The notes under the pieces are model-generated. The model was given only the letters and a program-made list of their open reading frames with translations, searched no databases and was not told the DNA's origin. Shown here in pieces: positions 9,300-18,984 of a stretch of DNA of 64,000 nt. Every line of letters starts with the position of its first letter. Position 1 is the stretch's first letter. Origin of the DNA: Symbiodinium natans (lineage: Eukaryota > Sar > Dinophyceae > Suessiales > Symbiodiniaceae); the NCBI GenBank assembly GCA_905221605.1, contig CAJNDS010002552.1, forward strand, positions 225,001 through 289,000. The letters are read 5' to 3'. The translations under genes were made by a program, and so were the position numbers.

Positions 9300-9615
9300 G
9301 GGTGTTAGGCTTTTAGGGGTTTTAAGGGTAGTTTGGGTTTTAGGGTTTTAGGATTTCATGGGTTCAGAATTTTAGGGGTTTAGGGTTTTAGGGTTGTAGG
9401 GTTGCAGGGTTTCAGGGTTTTAGGGTTTTAGGGTTTTAGGGTTTTAGGGTTTTAGGGTTTTAGGATTTTAGGATTTTAGGGCTTTAGGGTTCTGGGATTT
9501 CAGGGTTGTTGTGGTTTTAGGGTTTTACGGTTGTAGGGCTTCAGGGTTTTAGGGTCTTAGGCATGGTAAGGTTTTTAGGGTTTAGGGTTTAGGGTTTAGG
9601 GTTTAGGGTTTAGGG
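9300..9615 (+). repeat. TTTTAGGG variant array ending in TTTAGGG
   Basis: Mostly TTTTAGGG octamers with many single-base variants; the last 40 bp are perfect heptamers. Confidence 0.9.
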
Positions 9616-9639
9616 AGGATCAGCTGGGTTCTGGGAGGC

Positions 9640-10240
9640 TCTTGAGGTTGCTTTGGGTGGCTTTTGGGATGTCTCTGGGTACTGGTGTCTGAACCCTAGA
9701 TTATCAGTGGCACTTGACCTGCGTTTTTGCGCGTCAACCGCCGAAAGGCATGGAATCTACGCCATTTGTGCTTGTTTTCCCACGACCCTTTTTTCCACGA
9801 GGTCATATTCGGTCCGTTGCCTTTTTTTCAATGTTTCGTGTCTCTGGGAGCATTTGGGCGGTCTTGCAATGTTTTCTGCGGTGTCTCAGCTCAATCCCAA
9901 AAGGCTTGAACCTAAACAAACCTTCGCCTACGACCCCCTCTGCTGCCAACGCAGGCCCATGAATTCGTGCTTTTTCATCTGGACAATCTCTGCTCAACCG
10001 CGTTCTGCCCTTAAAGCAATGCGTGTGAAATATGCCTCTTAACCCACGCCTGTCTCGCTTTTCCACGCATGCCGCGTTTCGCCTTTCCCATGCGACGTCT
10101 CGAGTTCACTGCCCTGGCAAATGTTTTCATTGCTTCTGCCTTCATCTGTGCTCGAAGTCCTCAAAAGACATCGAGACATACCTTTCAATTCGGCGAGAAA
10201 CGCGCTTACCTTGTTTGAGGGCCCTATACCCCCTAAACCC
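9640..10240. other. 600 bp unique region, coding status unclear
   Basis: Plus-strand frames of 129, 82 and 70 codons overlap a minus-strand frame of 87 codons. T-rich, Cys/Phe-rich translations on the plus strand do not look like a soluble protein and I recognise nothing. No telomere-type units occur inside, which is unusual for the first 12 kb. Confidence 0.4.
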
Positions 10241-10306
10241 TTAACCCCTGACCCTTAACCCTAAACCCTAAACCCTAACCTAAGCCCTAAGCCCTAAGCC
10301 CACCAG

Positions 10307-10360
10307 GTGTGCTTCCAGGAGAACGGGATCAAGAAGTTCCCAATCGAGGAGGGCGCTTGA
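10307..10360 (+). CDS. Exon-like island, terminal-exon type
   Basis: CACCAG is followed by VCFQENGIKKFPIEEGA and TGA at 10358-10360. Upstream is a short CCCTAA array. No family is recognised. Confidence 0.33.
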   Translation: MCFQENGIKKFPIEEGA

Positions 10361-10719
10361 GCTGCACGCTTTTCAACCCTAAACCCTCAACCGGGTTTAT
10401 AGGGTTTAGGGTTTAGGGTTTTAGGGTTTGGGGTTAAGGGTGGGGGGCCCAAGCTCAACTCGCTGGCAATCCTAACCAGGGCTCAGGTGATTTACCCGTC
10501 TCTTTGTGCCTTTAAACCCTCAACCCGAAACCTTAAGCCTTGTATTGCATCATCCCACAACCCCAACAATCTCAACTCCAGAGACCTCAGCCAATCCCTA
10601 AACCCCGAACCCGCAAACCTTAACCCTAATTGTAAACGCTTGCGCGCGCCGCCTCGGCAGCCGGGCCGGCCCCAGGACAGGAAAGGAGGAAAGAGGGTTT
10701 CGCAAAAAAAGGGAGGAAG

Positions 10720-10887
10720 GGCGGGGGGGTGAGGGAGGGGGGTGGGGGGGGGGGGGGGGGGGGGGGTAGGGGGGGGGGTGAGGGGGGGGTGAGGGGGGGG
10801 GTCGGGGGGGAGGGGGGGTGAGGGGGGGGGGGGGGGTGGGGTGGGGGGCGGGGGGGGGTGGTGGGGGGGTGGGGGGGGTGCGGGGGT
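10720..10887. repeat. Poly-G tract with T/A interruptions
   Basis: About 165 bp of G runs (up to 25) broken by single T, A or C. Open frames across it (Pro-rich on the minus strand) are artefacts of low complexity. Confidence 0.95.
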
Positions 10888-10939
10888 TTTTGAGGCACTC
10901 CCCCTGTAGGAGCCACCGACAAGCGGGACCCTCCACGGC

Positions 10940-11179
10940 ATGGGTTTGCAGCTCCTCCAGGGATTGGGGGGGGTCCCACAGGGCGGGGGGGTTGGGTTAG
11001 GGGGAAGGAGGCCCGATCCGGGTCTGCTTGTTCCAGACGCTTCTAAACCCTATACCATAGTTTTATGGGAAGATGATTGCCTATTAGTGGAGTGGGTTCA
11101 GGGTTTCAGTTTGGGGTTTAGGGTCTATAGAACTCTGCGGGTTGAACTGGTACCCGTAAGAAAGGCCCCCCGAGTGTAG
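10940..11179 (+). CDS. Hypothetical ORF or exon pair
   Basis: The frame continues for 79 codons to TAG. Two parts look protein-like, PYTIVLWEDDCLLVEWVQ and YRTLRVELVPVRKAPRV, separated by a GGTTTAGGGT-like stretch that could be an intron. No family is recognised. Confidence 0.3.
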   Translation: MGLQLLQGLGGVPQGGGVGLGGRRPDPGLLVPDASKPYTIVLWEDDCLLVEWVQGFSLGFRVYRTLRVELVPVRKAPRV

Positions 11180-11319
11180 AGCAACTCCCTTGCCCCATTT
11201 GTTTTAAGCCGTGGGGCGTAGGGTTTTTAGAAAGTGTAAGAACCCTGCCTAAACCCCAAACCCTAAACCCCCGAAGGTTGAAGGTGCCTGGCTTCCGGTT
11301 TGGGGATATTTCGGTTTGG

Positions 11320-12150
11320 AGAAGGGTTTAGGGTTTAGGGTTTAGGGTTTAGGGTTTAGGGTTTAGGGTTTGGGGTTTAGGCCAGAATTACAATCGCTCG
11401 ACGCTCTCAAGTGGCCGGTCTCAATCCCAAGACTTGTATCCTGAGCCCCTAAACCCGAAACCCTAAACCCTGAACCCTGAACCCTAAACCCTTGAGAGAC
11501 CAAAAGAAAAAGACATAACCTCCGAATAGCCACTGGGTCTTCATAGGGTACGAGCAGCCGCACATGGCAGCTCCATAGCCAAGGGCCCTAACCCTGAGAC
11601 TTTTTGCCCCAAACCCTAAACCCTATACCCTACAATTCATCCGAACAAGTCCTCGAATCTCATTAGGAGTCCGCCGCAACGAAAGCCCCAAAAGTCTAGG
11701 GTGTAGGGTTTAGTGACTTTAGTGCTTAGGATTATGGATTTAGCACCTGGAACTCGCCGCCCTTGGGGGTAACTCAGGCAACTTCTCGAAATGGCTTCGG
11801 CAGGGAATCCGGTCCCCCGGCTGCGGCTTGCAGGGCCAGAGAAGGGTGCGAGCTCAGAATACCCTAAGCCTCAACCTTTAATCCGAAAAGTCGCAAACTC
11901 CAAGCCCCCAAACCGAACAGCTATAAGTCCTGAGCTTTCGGTGGCCTGAATGAGAGCCCGAAACCCTGAACCCTGAGGCCTGAGGCCTGCTGTGGAGGCC
12001 CTGAACCCAAGCGACCCACCCCACAGCCGTACGATAGGGGTTGGAATATGTGCTGAAATAACCCCACAAAACCATATTCAAATTATTAAGGCCCCTGTAT
12101 TACCCTTTTCCGCAAACCCCTGAACCCACTGGCCCAGAGCTCCGAATCCC
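11320..12150. other. Short telomere-type arrays and unassigned islands
   Basis: TTTAGGG at 11320-11380, then unique sequence with scattered CCCTAAA words. A minus-strand frame at 11363-11563 (MRLLVPYEDPVAIRRLCLFL at its start) and another at 11878-12081 are open, but much of each is telomere-derived. I do not call a gene. Confidence 0.45.
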
Positions 12151-12302
12151 AGAAGTTTGGCGAGGGGCCCGAAGCCCAAAAATAAGTTTCCTTTTGCGTT
12201 GTTCCTTTGCGTTGTTGGTTCCCTTGAAAAGGCTACGGTCAGTTCTCAAACTGACTTCTACTTATACTGTTTCTTAGCAGAGAATGAGGGAAGTAGGTAC
12301 CC

Positions 12303-12304
12303 TA

Positions 12305-12335
<31 letters not shown>

Positions 12336-12344
12336 AAAAAAAAA
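12303..12344. repeat. Adjacent poly-C and poly-A tracts
   Basis: About 22 C followed directly by about 19 A. This may be the tail of an inserted retrocopy, but no flanking duplication is visible. Confidence 0.9.
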
Positions 12345-12385
12345 CCCTGAAATGGATTATATAGCATACTTCCTTCCCATATCCC

Positions 12386-12445
12386 GCAAAACTAGACCCA
12401 GAGTAGGCCCTTATTCCCTTTTTTTGGGTTCGGTCTATATATCGC
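12386..12445. repeat. Dispersed repeat family A, 5' part
   Basis: It contains CAGAGTAGGCCCTTATTCCC and TTTTTTTGGGTTCGG, the first half of a ~115 bp repeat found in full at 32928-33040 and 33545-33645. Confidence 0.6.
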
Positions 12446-12795
12446 TTTTCGCTTTTCGGGCACAGAGTCGTGTAACACAACGCAGCCGAGACATGCACCT
12501 AATTAGAATGTCGCATGTGTGGGCAGTATGTACTCAGGGACAGATGGCTGAACAGCATCCCTGGCACAGTAATCTGCAACTCATACTAAAAAGAGGCGAG
12601 GGATGTAACCAGCGCACATCGCTTTGCAAGTGCCAAAAGCTGTCCCCCACTTTCACATTACAGGATTGACTGCTCCATGAACTACCACGAAAGCAGTGGT
12701 GTTGCAGCCGGAATGCGTGCAGCCGTTCACCAACTGCATGCCCGCGACGATATCAAATGCAAGGGCCTCCAAAACCAGTGTGATGGTCGTGCCGG

Positions 12796-13296
12796 TCAGC
12801 GTCTGTCTTCACGAAGTGCAGCCGCAGTACCAGGTGGAGCGAGCGGCGAGATATTCGCCGTGTCCTGGCTCTTCTCCTTGACGGAGGTCCCAACATCGCA
12901 AGACACACCACCCGGATCAAACCACTTGTAGCACGCCTCATGGGCGTTGCCCTGGAAACACGGCAGGATGCTCTGTAGACTGAAGACAATGCGGAAGATG
13001 AGCGCCGCTGTCAGCATGATGCCGGTTCGCCTGAGCCACCAGAGCATCGGCTTCTTGGTCTGGTTCTCCGAATAGGATGCAGCCAGCACGGCGCCCGATG
13101 CACCACTCCGCCCCGAGGTTTCCTCGCCGACCACCTGATGCGCCGCGGCACTCTCCGTGCTTTCACCCAGCACCATCATGCTCTCCAGCACGTGACATCG
13201 CGGTCCCCAACGCGCATGCGAAACTCCATCCACTGCTTGCTGAGGAACTGGCCTGGGCTCTGGTTGCGAGTGGGCGTCGCATCGCGGCTGGCCCAA
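12796..13296 (-). CDS. Hypothetical membrane-protein-like frame
   Basis: Minus-strand frame of 166 codons. A hydrophobic stretch ([18 protein letters not shown]) follows a basic segment and could be one membrane span; downstream comes a Cys-containing part ([17 protein letters not shown]). It lies downstream of the tubulin fragment and the 237-codon frame, all on the same strand, but in different frames. Either introns or frameshifts separate them. No family is recognised. Confidence 0.4.
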   Translation of the reverse strand: MGQPRCDAHSQPEPRPVPQQAVDGVSHARWGPRCHVLESMMVLGESTESAAAHQVVGEETSGRSGASGAVLAASYSENQTKKPMLWWLRRTGIMLTAALIFRIVFSLQSILPCFQGNAHEACYKWFDPGGVSCDVGTSVKEKSQDTANISPLAPPGTAAALREDRR

Positions 13297-13343
13297 GAAT
13301 GGTGCTGCAGGAAGTCGGTGAGGTCATACACTTCACCGAGACT
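13176..13343 (-). CDS. Frame fused to the tubulin fragment, cytochrome-b5-like motif
   Basis: In the same frame and directly after the tubulin piece comes [15 protein letters not shown] and then about 35 residues to a stop. [11 protein letters not shown] resembles the start of the cytochrome b5 haem-binding region (VYDVTxFLxxHPGG), but the HPGG is missing. The resemblance may be coincidence. If transcribed, the product would be chimeric. Confidence 0.3.
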   Translation of the reverse strand, partial: SLGEVYDLTDFLQHHSWASRDATPTRNQSPGQFLSKQWMEFRMRVGDRDVTCWRA

Positions 13344-13460
13344 GTCATTTCCACCACCGATCCTCTTGTCCGAAGGCATGTATCCATCGAGGTGGATGCC
13401 ATGCTCGAGGCAATAAAGCTCCCAGCCAACATTGCCAATCTGTGTGCCACCCTGACCTCC
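13344..13460 (-). pseudogene. Alpha-tubulin N-terminal fragment
   Basis: The minus strand reads [18 protein letters not shown] followed by [17 protein letters not shown]. This matches residues about 10-47 of alpha-tubulin ([30 protein letters not shown]) with some changes. There is no tubulin ATG or MREV start, and similarity stops sharply after GGGND, where the frame goes on with unrelated sequence. An in-frame TAA lies just upstream (13470). It is a broken-off fragment or a captured exon, not a working tubulin gene. Confidence 0.8.
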
Positions 13461-13479
13461 CCAGGCGTGTTATCACTCA

Positions 13480-13876
13480 AATAGTCACCCAGCGAATGGA
13501 AAAGAATCCGACCCTGGTCCAGCTGCGCCGTATCGAGAGGAATTGGCTCCCAAGCCCCATCGCAAAGCCCTGTAGCGACCAACTGGTGTTCCAATGTAAG
13601 CTCCCGAGGCGCATGCTCAGCTACATGGCGGATCTCAGCCTTGTGGTGTACCAAAGTCATTCCGAGATGCAACTGCAACTCCTCACGTAGGGCTCGCAGA
13701 GAAATGGCCCCAAGCGGCACAAGTCGGCGAACGATTTTCAGAATGCACTGCTGCAACGTCCTCTTGTCGACCGTGTGATATGCCATGGGTCCTCTTGCTG
13801 GCTCACTAGCAGTATGGCTCGTGATGTGCTTCTGTTCCCCACCAGCATACATGGCAGGGCGATTGCAAGGAAGCAC
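13480..13876 (-). CDS. Hypothetical frame, DEK-C-like helix region
   Basis: First part of a 237-codon minus-strand frame. Residues about 45-85 (LRALREELQLHLGMTLVHHK then AEIRHVAEHA) resemble the short DEK C-terminal/related helical domain pattern: LR..LE..LG..L..HKA.I. The frame then crosses the tubulin fragment in a different register, so I trust only this part. Function unknown. Confidence 0.35.
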
Positions 13877-13926
13877 TGGGGCCTACAGCAATCGCTCGCT
13901 AATGAGCATCTTCTGGGCCCTGGTCT

Positions 13927-14000
13927 ATATATATATATATATATAACCCCTTCAAGCCAAGAAAGGGCACCCTTTTGTTCCCAGGTTGCTCCAGTGGTTG
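13927..14000. repeat. (TA)n followed by dispersed repeat family A, 3' part
   Basis: TA run at 13927-13945, then CCTTCAAGCCAAGAAAGGGC and CACCCTTTTGTTCCCAGGTT, the 3' half of family A. Confidence 0.65.
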
Positions 14001-14169
14001 AGAACAGCCTTGGAAGGCTCTTAAGGGTTTAGGGCTTGAGGGTCTCAGGGCGTTTTGGGCTTGGAGAGTGCAAGCCGCAGTACAACCCTAAGCTCTCAAC
14101 CCTCAACCCTAAACCCTGCTGGTTTAGAGTTTCTGGCTCAGGGTTTTGGGGAATCAAAGCATGCCCAGG

Positions 14170-14244
14170 TGTCCAGTCAAGATCGATTCCTGGCTGCTGG
14201 CTGAGCTTCAGGGATCTTCTTTAGCTAAGTCTACAAGACTGTAA
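14170..14244 (+). CDS. Exon-like island, terminal-exon type
   Basis: After CCCAGG the frame reads CPVKIDSWLLAELQGSSLAK and ends STRL, TAA at 14242-14244. No family is recognised. Confidence 0.27.
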   Translation, partial: CPVKIDSWLLAELQGSSLAKSTRL

Positions 14245-14505
14245 AAAACTGACCCCCCCCGTTTACAAACATAAACTTGAACAAACAAATCAGTAGGCCC
14301 CTCTTTCAGATGGACTTAAGATGTTGTTTGTAGGGTCTATACCACTTGAGCCCTACGCCCTAGAGAGAATGAGAGCAGGGAGGGTTGAGGGTTTAGGGTT
14401 TGGGGTTTAGGGTTTAGGGAGGGTGGAAACTCCACCCTAAACCCGAATTCCCGAATTCAGTGGCGCGGTGGGGGTTAGGGTTTTTGGGTAAGCAGCATCT
14501 TTGTC

Positions 14506-14736
14506 GTGGGCCCCAAAGGCCCTTTGGATCCTGAACCCCGAAATGAGTGGGCGGCTGCTACTAGGCTCTTGATCTATCTCAACGAGGATGAGGATGTGCG
14601 ACGCTTACCACCTGCTTGGCGGTACAGACTCTGGGTTTTGGAGCACTATACTTTCATACTTTTTTTGGTTCTGTGTTCCTATTGTAGCCACTTATCCCTA
14701 AAAATATATGTTTTTTCTAGGGTCTACTCCAAGTAG
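14506..14736 (+). CDS. Hypothetical ORF with C-terminal hydrophobic part
   Basis: A 76-codon frame. Its first half reads EWAAATRLLIYLNEDEDV and the second is hydrophobic (YTFILFLVLCSYCSHLSL). It could be a fragment with one membrane span. No family is recognised and the first codons are not a typical start. Confidence 0.3.
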   Translation: MGPKGPLDPEPRNEWAAATRLLIYLNEDEDVRRLPPAWRYRLWVLEHYTFILFLVLCSYCSHLSLKIYVFSRVYSK

Positions 14737-14877
14737 GGGACTTGTGACGGTAGAATATGCCATATTTAGAACTAGGGACTCTGAGCAGTCATGGTGCTTG
14801 CTTTGCAAGCCGTGTAGGCTCCGGGCCCCCATTGGGTTTACCCTAAACCCTAAACTCTAAACACCATCTAATGCTCC

Positions 14878-14925
14878 TAAACCCTAAACCCTAAACCCTA
14901 AACCCTAAACCCTAAACCCTAAACC
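14878..14925 (-). repeat. CCCTAAA array
   Basis: Seven units ending in CCGCAG, an acceptor-like site before a short open island (14926-15030). Confidence 0.9.
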
Positions 14926-15035
14926 GCAGGGTTATTGGGAGTTATGGTTGGAGACGGCGTCAACACCTCAACCGCAGGCGAAGCCTGTAGGCTTAGTCTT
15001 ACCCTTCTGACACTAAGAACCTCCTGATTCGCCTT

Positions 15036-15140
15036 TTTTTTAGGGCTTAGGGTTTAGGGTTTTATAGGTTGAGGGTTTAGGTTTCATATTTTTAGGGCTT
15101 AGGGTTTAGGGTTTTATAGGTTGAGGGTTTAGGTTTCAAA
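15036..15140. repeat. Tandem duplication, ~52 bp unit
   Basis: Two copies of a unit starting TTTTTAGGGCTTAGGGTTTA and containing TTTTATAGGTTGAGGGTTTA. Telomere-derived words have been duplicated together with unrelated bases. Confidence 0.85.
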
Positions 15141-15147
15141 GCTTCCC

Positions 15148-15215
15148 TTATAAGCCCCTTTAAACCACAAAGGGCACCCTTTTGATTCCTGGGTTACTCT
15201 TGGACTCTTGGGTCT
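15148..15215. repeat. Dispersed repeat family A, 3' part
   Basis: AAGCCCCTTTAAACCACAAA, GGGCACCCTTTTGATTCCTG and GGTTACTCTTGG, matching the 3' half of family A. Confidence 0.65.
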
Positions 15216-15226
15216 AAAGAAGAGTT

Positions 15227-15532
15227 TTGAGATTCCAGGCCTTCAAAAAAGAACTGCGGACTTTGAGAGCCATGCTCACGCTGCCCAAAATTTTGAGCCG
15301 TTTAGAACACAAGTTCATGGTGGTGCCGATGGCGCTGGGTCGGTGCCGGAAAATCCCAAGCACGTGCGACCATGCCAAGGTACCAGTGAGTTTGCTATTA
15401 TCTTGGGCAAGAACTGGGCGTTGTTTTGGGGCAATCTATACATCAATTATAGATGCATACGTTGCGTCTGCCTGTACAAAGCTGCAGCAGCCAACAGGTG
15501 AGAAGCGTGGGCTAATCGAGATATACAGTTGA
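15227..15532 (+). CDS. Hypothetical ORF, 101 codons
   Basis: Frame with basic N-terminal part (FKKELRTLRAMLTLPKILSR) and mixed remainder with several Cys. A second frame is open for 97 codons over the same bases, so the choice is uncertain. AAG|GTACCA and CAG|GTGAGA donor-like sites occur inside. It may be an upstream exon of the next gene, which I cannot show. Confidence 0.25.
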   Translation: MRFQAFKKELRTLRAMLTLPKILSRLEHKFMVVPMALGRCRKIPSTCDHAKVPVSLLLSWARTGRCFGAIYTSIIDAYVASACTKLQQPTGEKRGLIEIYS

Positions 15533-15720
15533 AGCAATTGGGCTTGGTTCATATGTGACTATGGCGCTCAAATCGTTTCGTAGGCCGGTTTGTGCGGTCA
15601 ACTGAAAGCCTGCAGCTTGCATTGTCCTGTTTTCTGTTTGTCCTGTTTGGGGAGGCAAGCGAATATTTTTTCCAGGGAGTTGCTGAGGAGGCTAAGCTAG
15701 TAGCCCAATGATTCCATATT

Positions 15721-15924
15721 ATGTATACGTATGGCTGTCGCAAACATCACATCAAGTTGGTGCAGCTTCCAGAGAGGTGGATCTTTGAGACAATCCTGCA
15801 TCCCATATGTAGCCCCTTGAGCACCAGCAAGGCTTGTTGCCCCTTTGTGTGCGTACCATGCCCGCCCGTTGACACGTCCTCGCCTGATCAGCTACTTGCC
15901 GGAGCGACTGGCTCTGACACATAG
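15721..15924 (+). CDS. Hypothetical Cys/Pro-rich ORF
   Basis: A 67-codon frame with a Cys cluster (KACCPFVCVPCPPVDTSS). It lies 34 bp upstream of the signal-peptide ORF at 15958 and has a similar Cys-rich, Thr/Ser/Pro flavour. It could be part of a related gene. No family is recognised. Confidence 0.28.
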   Translation: MYTYGCRKHHIKLVQLPERWIFETILHPICSPLSTSKACCPFVCVPCPPVDTSSPDQLLAGATGSDT

Positions 15925-15957
15925 ACTGATGCAGAATACGGTAGGTTTGTGCAAGCC

Positions 15958-16435
15958 ATGGCTTGGTCAATGACCGGCCAAATCGTATTCGCCCTTCTCC
16001 TCAACGACGTCGCGGTGAGTGGTGTGAACGCGACCGAGAGCGTGATGCGATAACTTCACTAGCATGGATGAGTGTTCGGACACATGCAAGGCCATGTTTG
16101 GGTATGTCAACAATATCGGGTACTCGTCTAAATGGTGTTACTGCGAAGCCCGTATCAATGGTGAAAGCATGTCTTGTTGCGACGCTACGGTCTGCCCTAC
16201 GACGACGACAACAACAGGAGAGCCGATGGTGGATTGCTACTCGCTCCCATCCATAGATGACTGCAAGCAGGCTTGCGAGGATGAGCATGGCACCAGCTCT
16301 TCGATTTTTTTCCAGCATCGCCAACAATGTAGCACAATGGGCATGTCATGTTGCGACGTAGATGGAGCGCGTGCCCTCAGCCTTCTTCCAGCGGCCATGA
16401 TTGCAATGTCGCTGTTATTGGCGCGGTCTTTTTAA
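15958..16435 (+). CDS. Small secreted, Cys-rich, probably GPI-anchored protein (two exons)
   Basis: Exon 1 (15958-16014) encodes a short hydrophobic start, MAWSMTGQIVFALLLNDVA, like a signal peptide. A 58-bp intron (16015-16072) begins GTGAGT, ends GATGAG, and is phase 0. Exon 2 continues with CSDTCKAMFGYVNN and runs to TAA at 16433-16435. The mature part has two tandem Cys domains, each ending in MSCCD, joined by a Thr-rich linker (VCPTTTTTTGE). The last 20 residues are hydrophobic and end in ARSF, as in a GPI-attachment signal. It would sit at the cell surface. The family is unknown to me. An alternative start at 16064 inside the intron would lose the signal peptide. Confidence 0.6.
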
Positions 16436-16439
16436 TTTA

Positions 16440-17640
16440 GATATTGTCAGTCTTCTGTCGCGATTGACGTTCCGACGAGGGACGCCGCATCTTTCTCATT
16501 TTTGAACATACGGAGGTTTGTCAGGAACCATGCGTCCGGAAACAGGAAAGTGAGTCTAGGAGCAGGGTTTCGGTTTTTTAGTTGGTTCCTGACTCACGCC
16601 GTGCTGGCTCCCAAATCTTCCCCAGAATTCGCACCCGCGCACACATGCACCACGAACCCCTCCGCGCCATTAAAAGGGAACAGGCCAAGGCCGTGGTCCC
16701 TTTAGGGTGGCCAGAGGGCGACCTGCACCCCGCAGCGAGCGCACAAAGTCAAGTCCGCACCTTGCTTCCCCTCGCCCCGGTTTTCTTACTGTTGGTTAGC
16801 AGGGAATAAGGGGAATTGCTGCCCTACATAATCCCTTAAAGGGTATATACATATAGGGGAGCCGTCTTGCAGACCTAGTTGTCCCCTTTTCCGCCTTCCC
16901 TCCATTATTACCTCAGCCGCAGAACAGTAGCTTAAGCAGTAGGAGGGGCAGTGGCCATGGCGGTGGAAGGTCGTTTCGCCGAGTTGACTACTGTTGATAA
17001 GGATTGGGGCGGTCTCAATGAGTGGTGGGTCCGTACGCGTGAACGCAACCATTGATCATATTATAGCGTGCGTCCCTTACCAGTCCCTTACCTCAAATGT
17101 TACAATGGGCGCTCTTCTTGGACGGGCTCTTGGCAGTTAAAGTGTCATGAGATTGATGGTGTACGAAAGTGTTAACCGCTCTCTCGCTGTCACACCTTTC
17201 ATCGGGGCTCTTGTTCACCTGTCAAGTCATATTTGCACTAAACCTGTGATGGAAAGTTCCCCAAAAGTACAGCTGTGTTGAGACACAACCTCTGTTTCCA
17301 CCAAAGACCCTGTATTACGACCTCTATTTCCGGACGTAGCATTCATGTCTGTCACTCTTGTTCTACAGCCTTGTTCACCCATCACACCGTCAGACCCTGT
17401 TAACGCCTCGTCTGGAGAACGTTCTTTCCTGCGCTATAATATTGCATAGTGTGCGCAAGGAACGCGCGACCCTTCTTGCAATATTGTTAGGACATTCAAA
17501 GAATTCATAGGGGCTTGAGAGTGAGTTCAGTTGTCAAGGAGCTTTCGGGAAGTTCTAATGAGTTCTCTTCAAAAGGAATCCCAAGAAAGTCTTGGTGAAG
17601 GTACCAAATGTACGGTCATTCCTCAAAGTCCAGCTATGAT
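16440..17640. other. 1.2 kb without telomere-type repeats; only weak ORFs
   Basis: Base composition is more balanced than elsewhere. A minus-strand 88-codon frame lies at 16786-17052 and a plus-strand ATG ORF at 17148-17282 reads MRLMVYESVNRSLAVTPFIG. I recognise neither. ATAATATTGCA near 17435 is mirrored by TGCAATATTGTT near 17479, a small hairpin. Part of the stretch (16630-16774) is the second copy of the segment at 4186. Confidence 0.45.
16630..16774. repeat. Duplicated ~145 bp segment, copy 2
   Basis: Shares with 4186-4328 the blocks CACCACGAACCCCTCCGC, GGCCAGAGGGCGACCTGCAC and GCGAGCGCACAAAGTCAAG. The left halves have drifted more than the right. Confidence 0.75.
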
Positions 17641-17725
17641 CACCGGTTTTTCAGGGTTGGGTTAAGGGTTTAGGGTTTAGGGTTTGGGGTTTGGGGTTTA
17701 GGGTTAGAGACCAGCTCTAACTTCC

Positions 17726-17995
17726 TTGACAAGTGGACTCATTTCCCCTTCACACGTCCAATCTTTCGGGCGGTATCTTCTTCACGGGGGCAAAACCGAC
17801 ATTAGGAACAAGCCATTGACTACCAGGAGTTATTTTATGGGAAGTGAACACACCGGTCCAACATTCATGCGGCTCACTCATAACCTCGTTCTCCATCCAT
17901 GTTTCATTGGCGATTTGCGAGCCGCTATAAATGAACAATTTTGGTTTAATTTGCTGCGGCCCTTAAACAAAAACTATTTGGCCGCAATATTATAA
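17726..17995 (+). CDS. Hypothetical ORF; opposite strand also open
   Basis: An 89-codon plus-strand frame (ending RAAINEQFWFNLLRPLNKNY and six more residues) overlaps a 62-codon minus-strand frame at 17750-17938 (ECWTGVFTSHKITPGSQWLV). The minus frame looks slightly more protein-like. Neither is recognised; at most one is real. Confidence 0.22.
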   Translation: MTSGLISPSHVQSFGRYLLHGGKTDIRNKPLTTRSYFMGSEHTGPTFMRLTHNLVLHPCFIGDLRAAINEQFWFNLLRPLNKNYLAAIL

Positions 17996-17999
17996 TGAA

Positions 18000-18820
18000 T
18001 AGTTTTCGTGCGCTCTCTGAATAATATACTTGCAGACTTGATGTCTTTTATCTTTTCGTCTAGTTTTACAGGAGCGCACGTGTGTTCTCCTTTATTTAAT
18101 GATTTCTTCGCACGGGAAATAGCAAAAAAAGCCCGTGCACTATTCTACCTTGTCCTTCTAAACCTTAAACCCTAAACCCTAAACCCTAAACCCAAGAGAG
18201 CTGTCGAGGTGCTACGGGTTTGGGTGAAATCGGTCAGGGACATTGCTGGGAGCTCAGCATCCTTGTGCCCAAACTGGGGGCTGGGTTCGTCTTCTTTGAA
18301 ACAAGTTAGGTGATGCATATTGGGCGAGGACCCCTTATGGATAGGGTTTAGGGTTAAAGGCTTCAGGGCGTAATTGGACTGACTCTAGGGGCCAGATACA
18401 CGACATGTGGACTATGCAAATGGTTCTCCAAACTAGCGCTCCCTAATTTGAGGGAAGTGTTGAACTTGCTTGCGCTATGCAAGTTTAGCCTTTCATTTTT
18501 CCTGGGTCAGGTGCAGTTTCTTTGGTCGTATAGGATCAGATAGCTGTAGAGACCTGGGTAACTAAGAAAAGCACCTGGGAGATCTTGCTGTTCTTCCTTA
18601 TAGGGTTTGAGAGCACTTTGTTGTGGACTCTATGACTCGATGTCACAATTCCTAAAAACCCAAGCCCTAGGCCCTAAACCCCCGAAATGAGTCCCCAGCT
18701 TGTTCGACGCGTGGGATTCTTCAGCCAGAGAAATCTGAAACAAAATCCACCTCAGCTCTTCCTGACATCCTGAAAATCCTCAACCCGGGAACCCTCTCCC
18801 CAACCGCCGCCCCAAGCAAA
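18000..18820. other. Mostly unique AT-richer stretch, no gene called
   Basis: A hairpin GCACGGG...CCCGTGC lies at 18110-18140 around an A-rich loop. Short CCCTAAA units occur at 18168-18193. An acceptor-like GGGTCAG near 18508 precedes a ten-codon frame. Nothing is recognised. Confidence 0.4.
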
Positions 18821-18821
18821 G

Positions 18822-18945
18822 TATGTATGTATGCATGTCTGTACGTGTGTATGCTGTACGTATGTATGTGTGTATGTATGTATGTATGTATGTATGTATG
18901 TATGTATGTATGTATGTATGTATGTATGTATGTATATATGTATGG
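18822..18945. repeat. (GTAT)n microsatellite
   Basis: About 28 GTAT/GTATGT units, perfect in the second half. Confidence 0.95.
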
Positions 18946-18984
18946 CACTCGTACTTTGACTTTGTCTAGTTAACATGTCTTCTT

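Noticed and set aside
10492-10979. Three long Pro-rich minus-strand frames
   Set aside because: They are translations of the poly-G tract.
12157-12669. 170-codon plus-strand frame
   Set aside because: It crosses the poly-C/poly-A tract and a family A repeat; the remaining parts match nothing.
14926-15030. GVMVGDGVN in one frame, like the hinge motif of P-type ATPases
   Set aside because: The match is eight residues, the following Asp is Thr, and nothing else of a P-type ATPase is nearby.
18721-18976. Minus-strand frames rich in THTYIHTYIH
   Set aside because: Microsatellite (GTAT)n.
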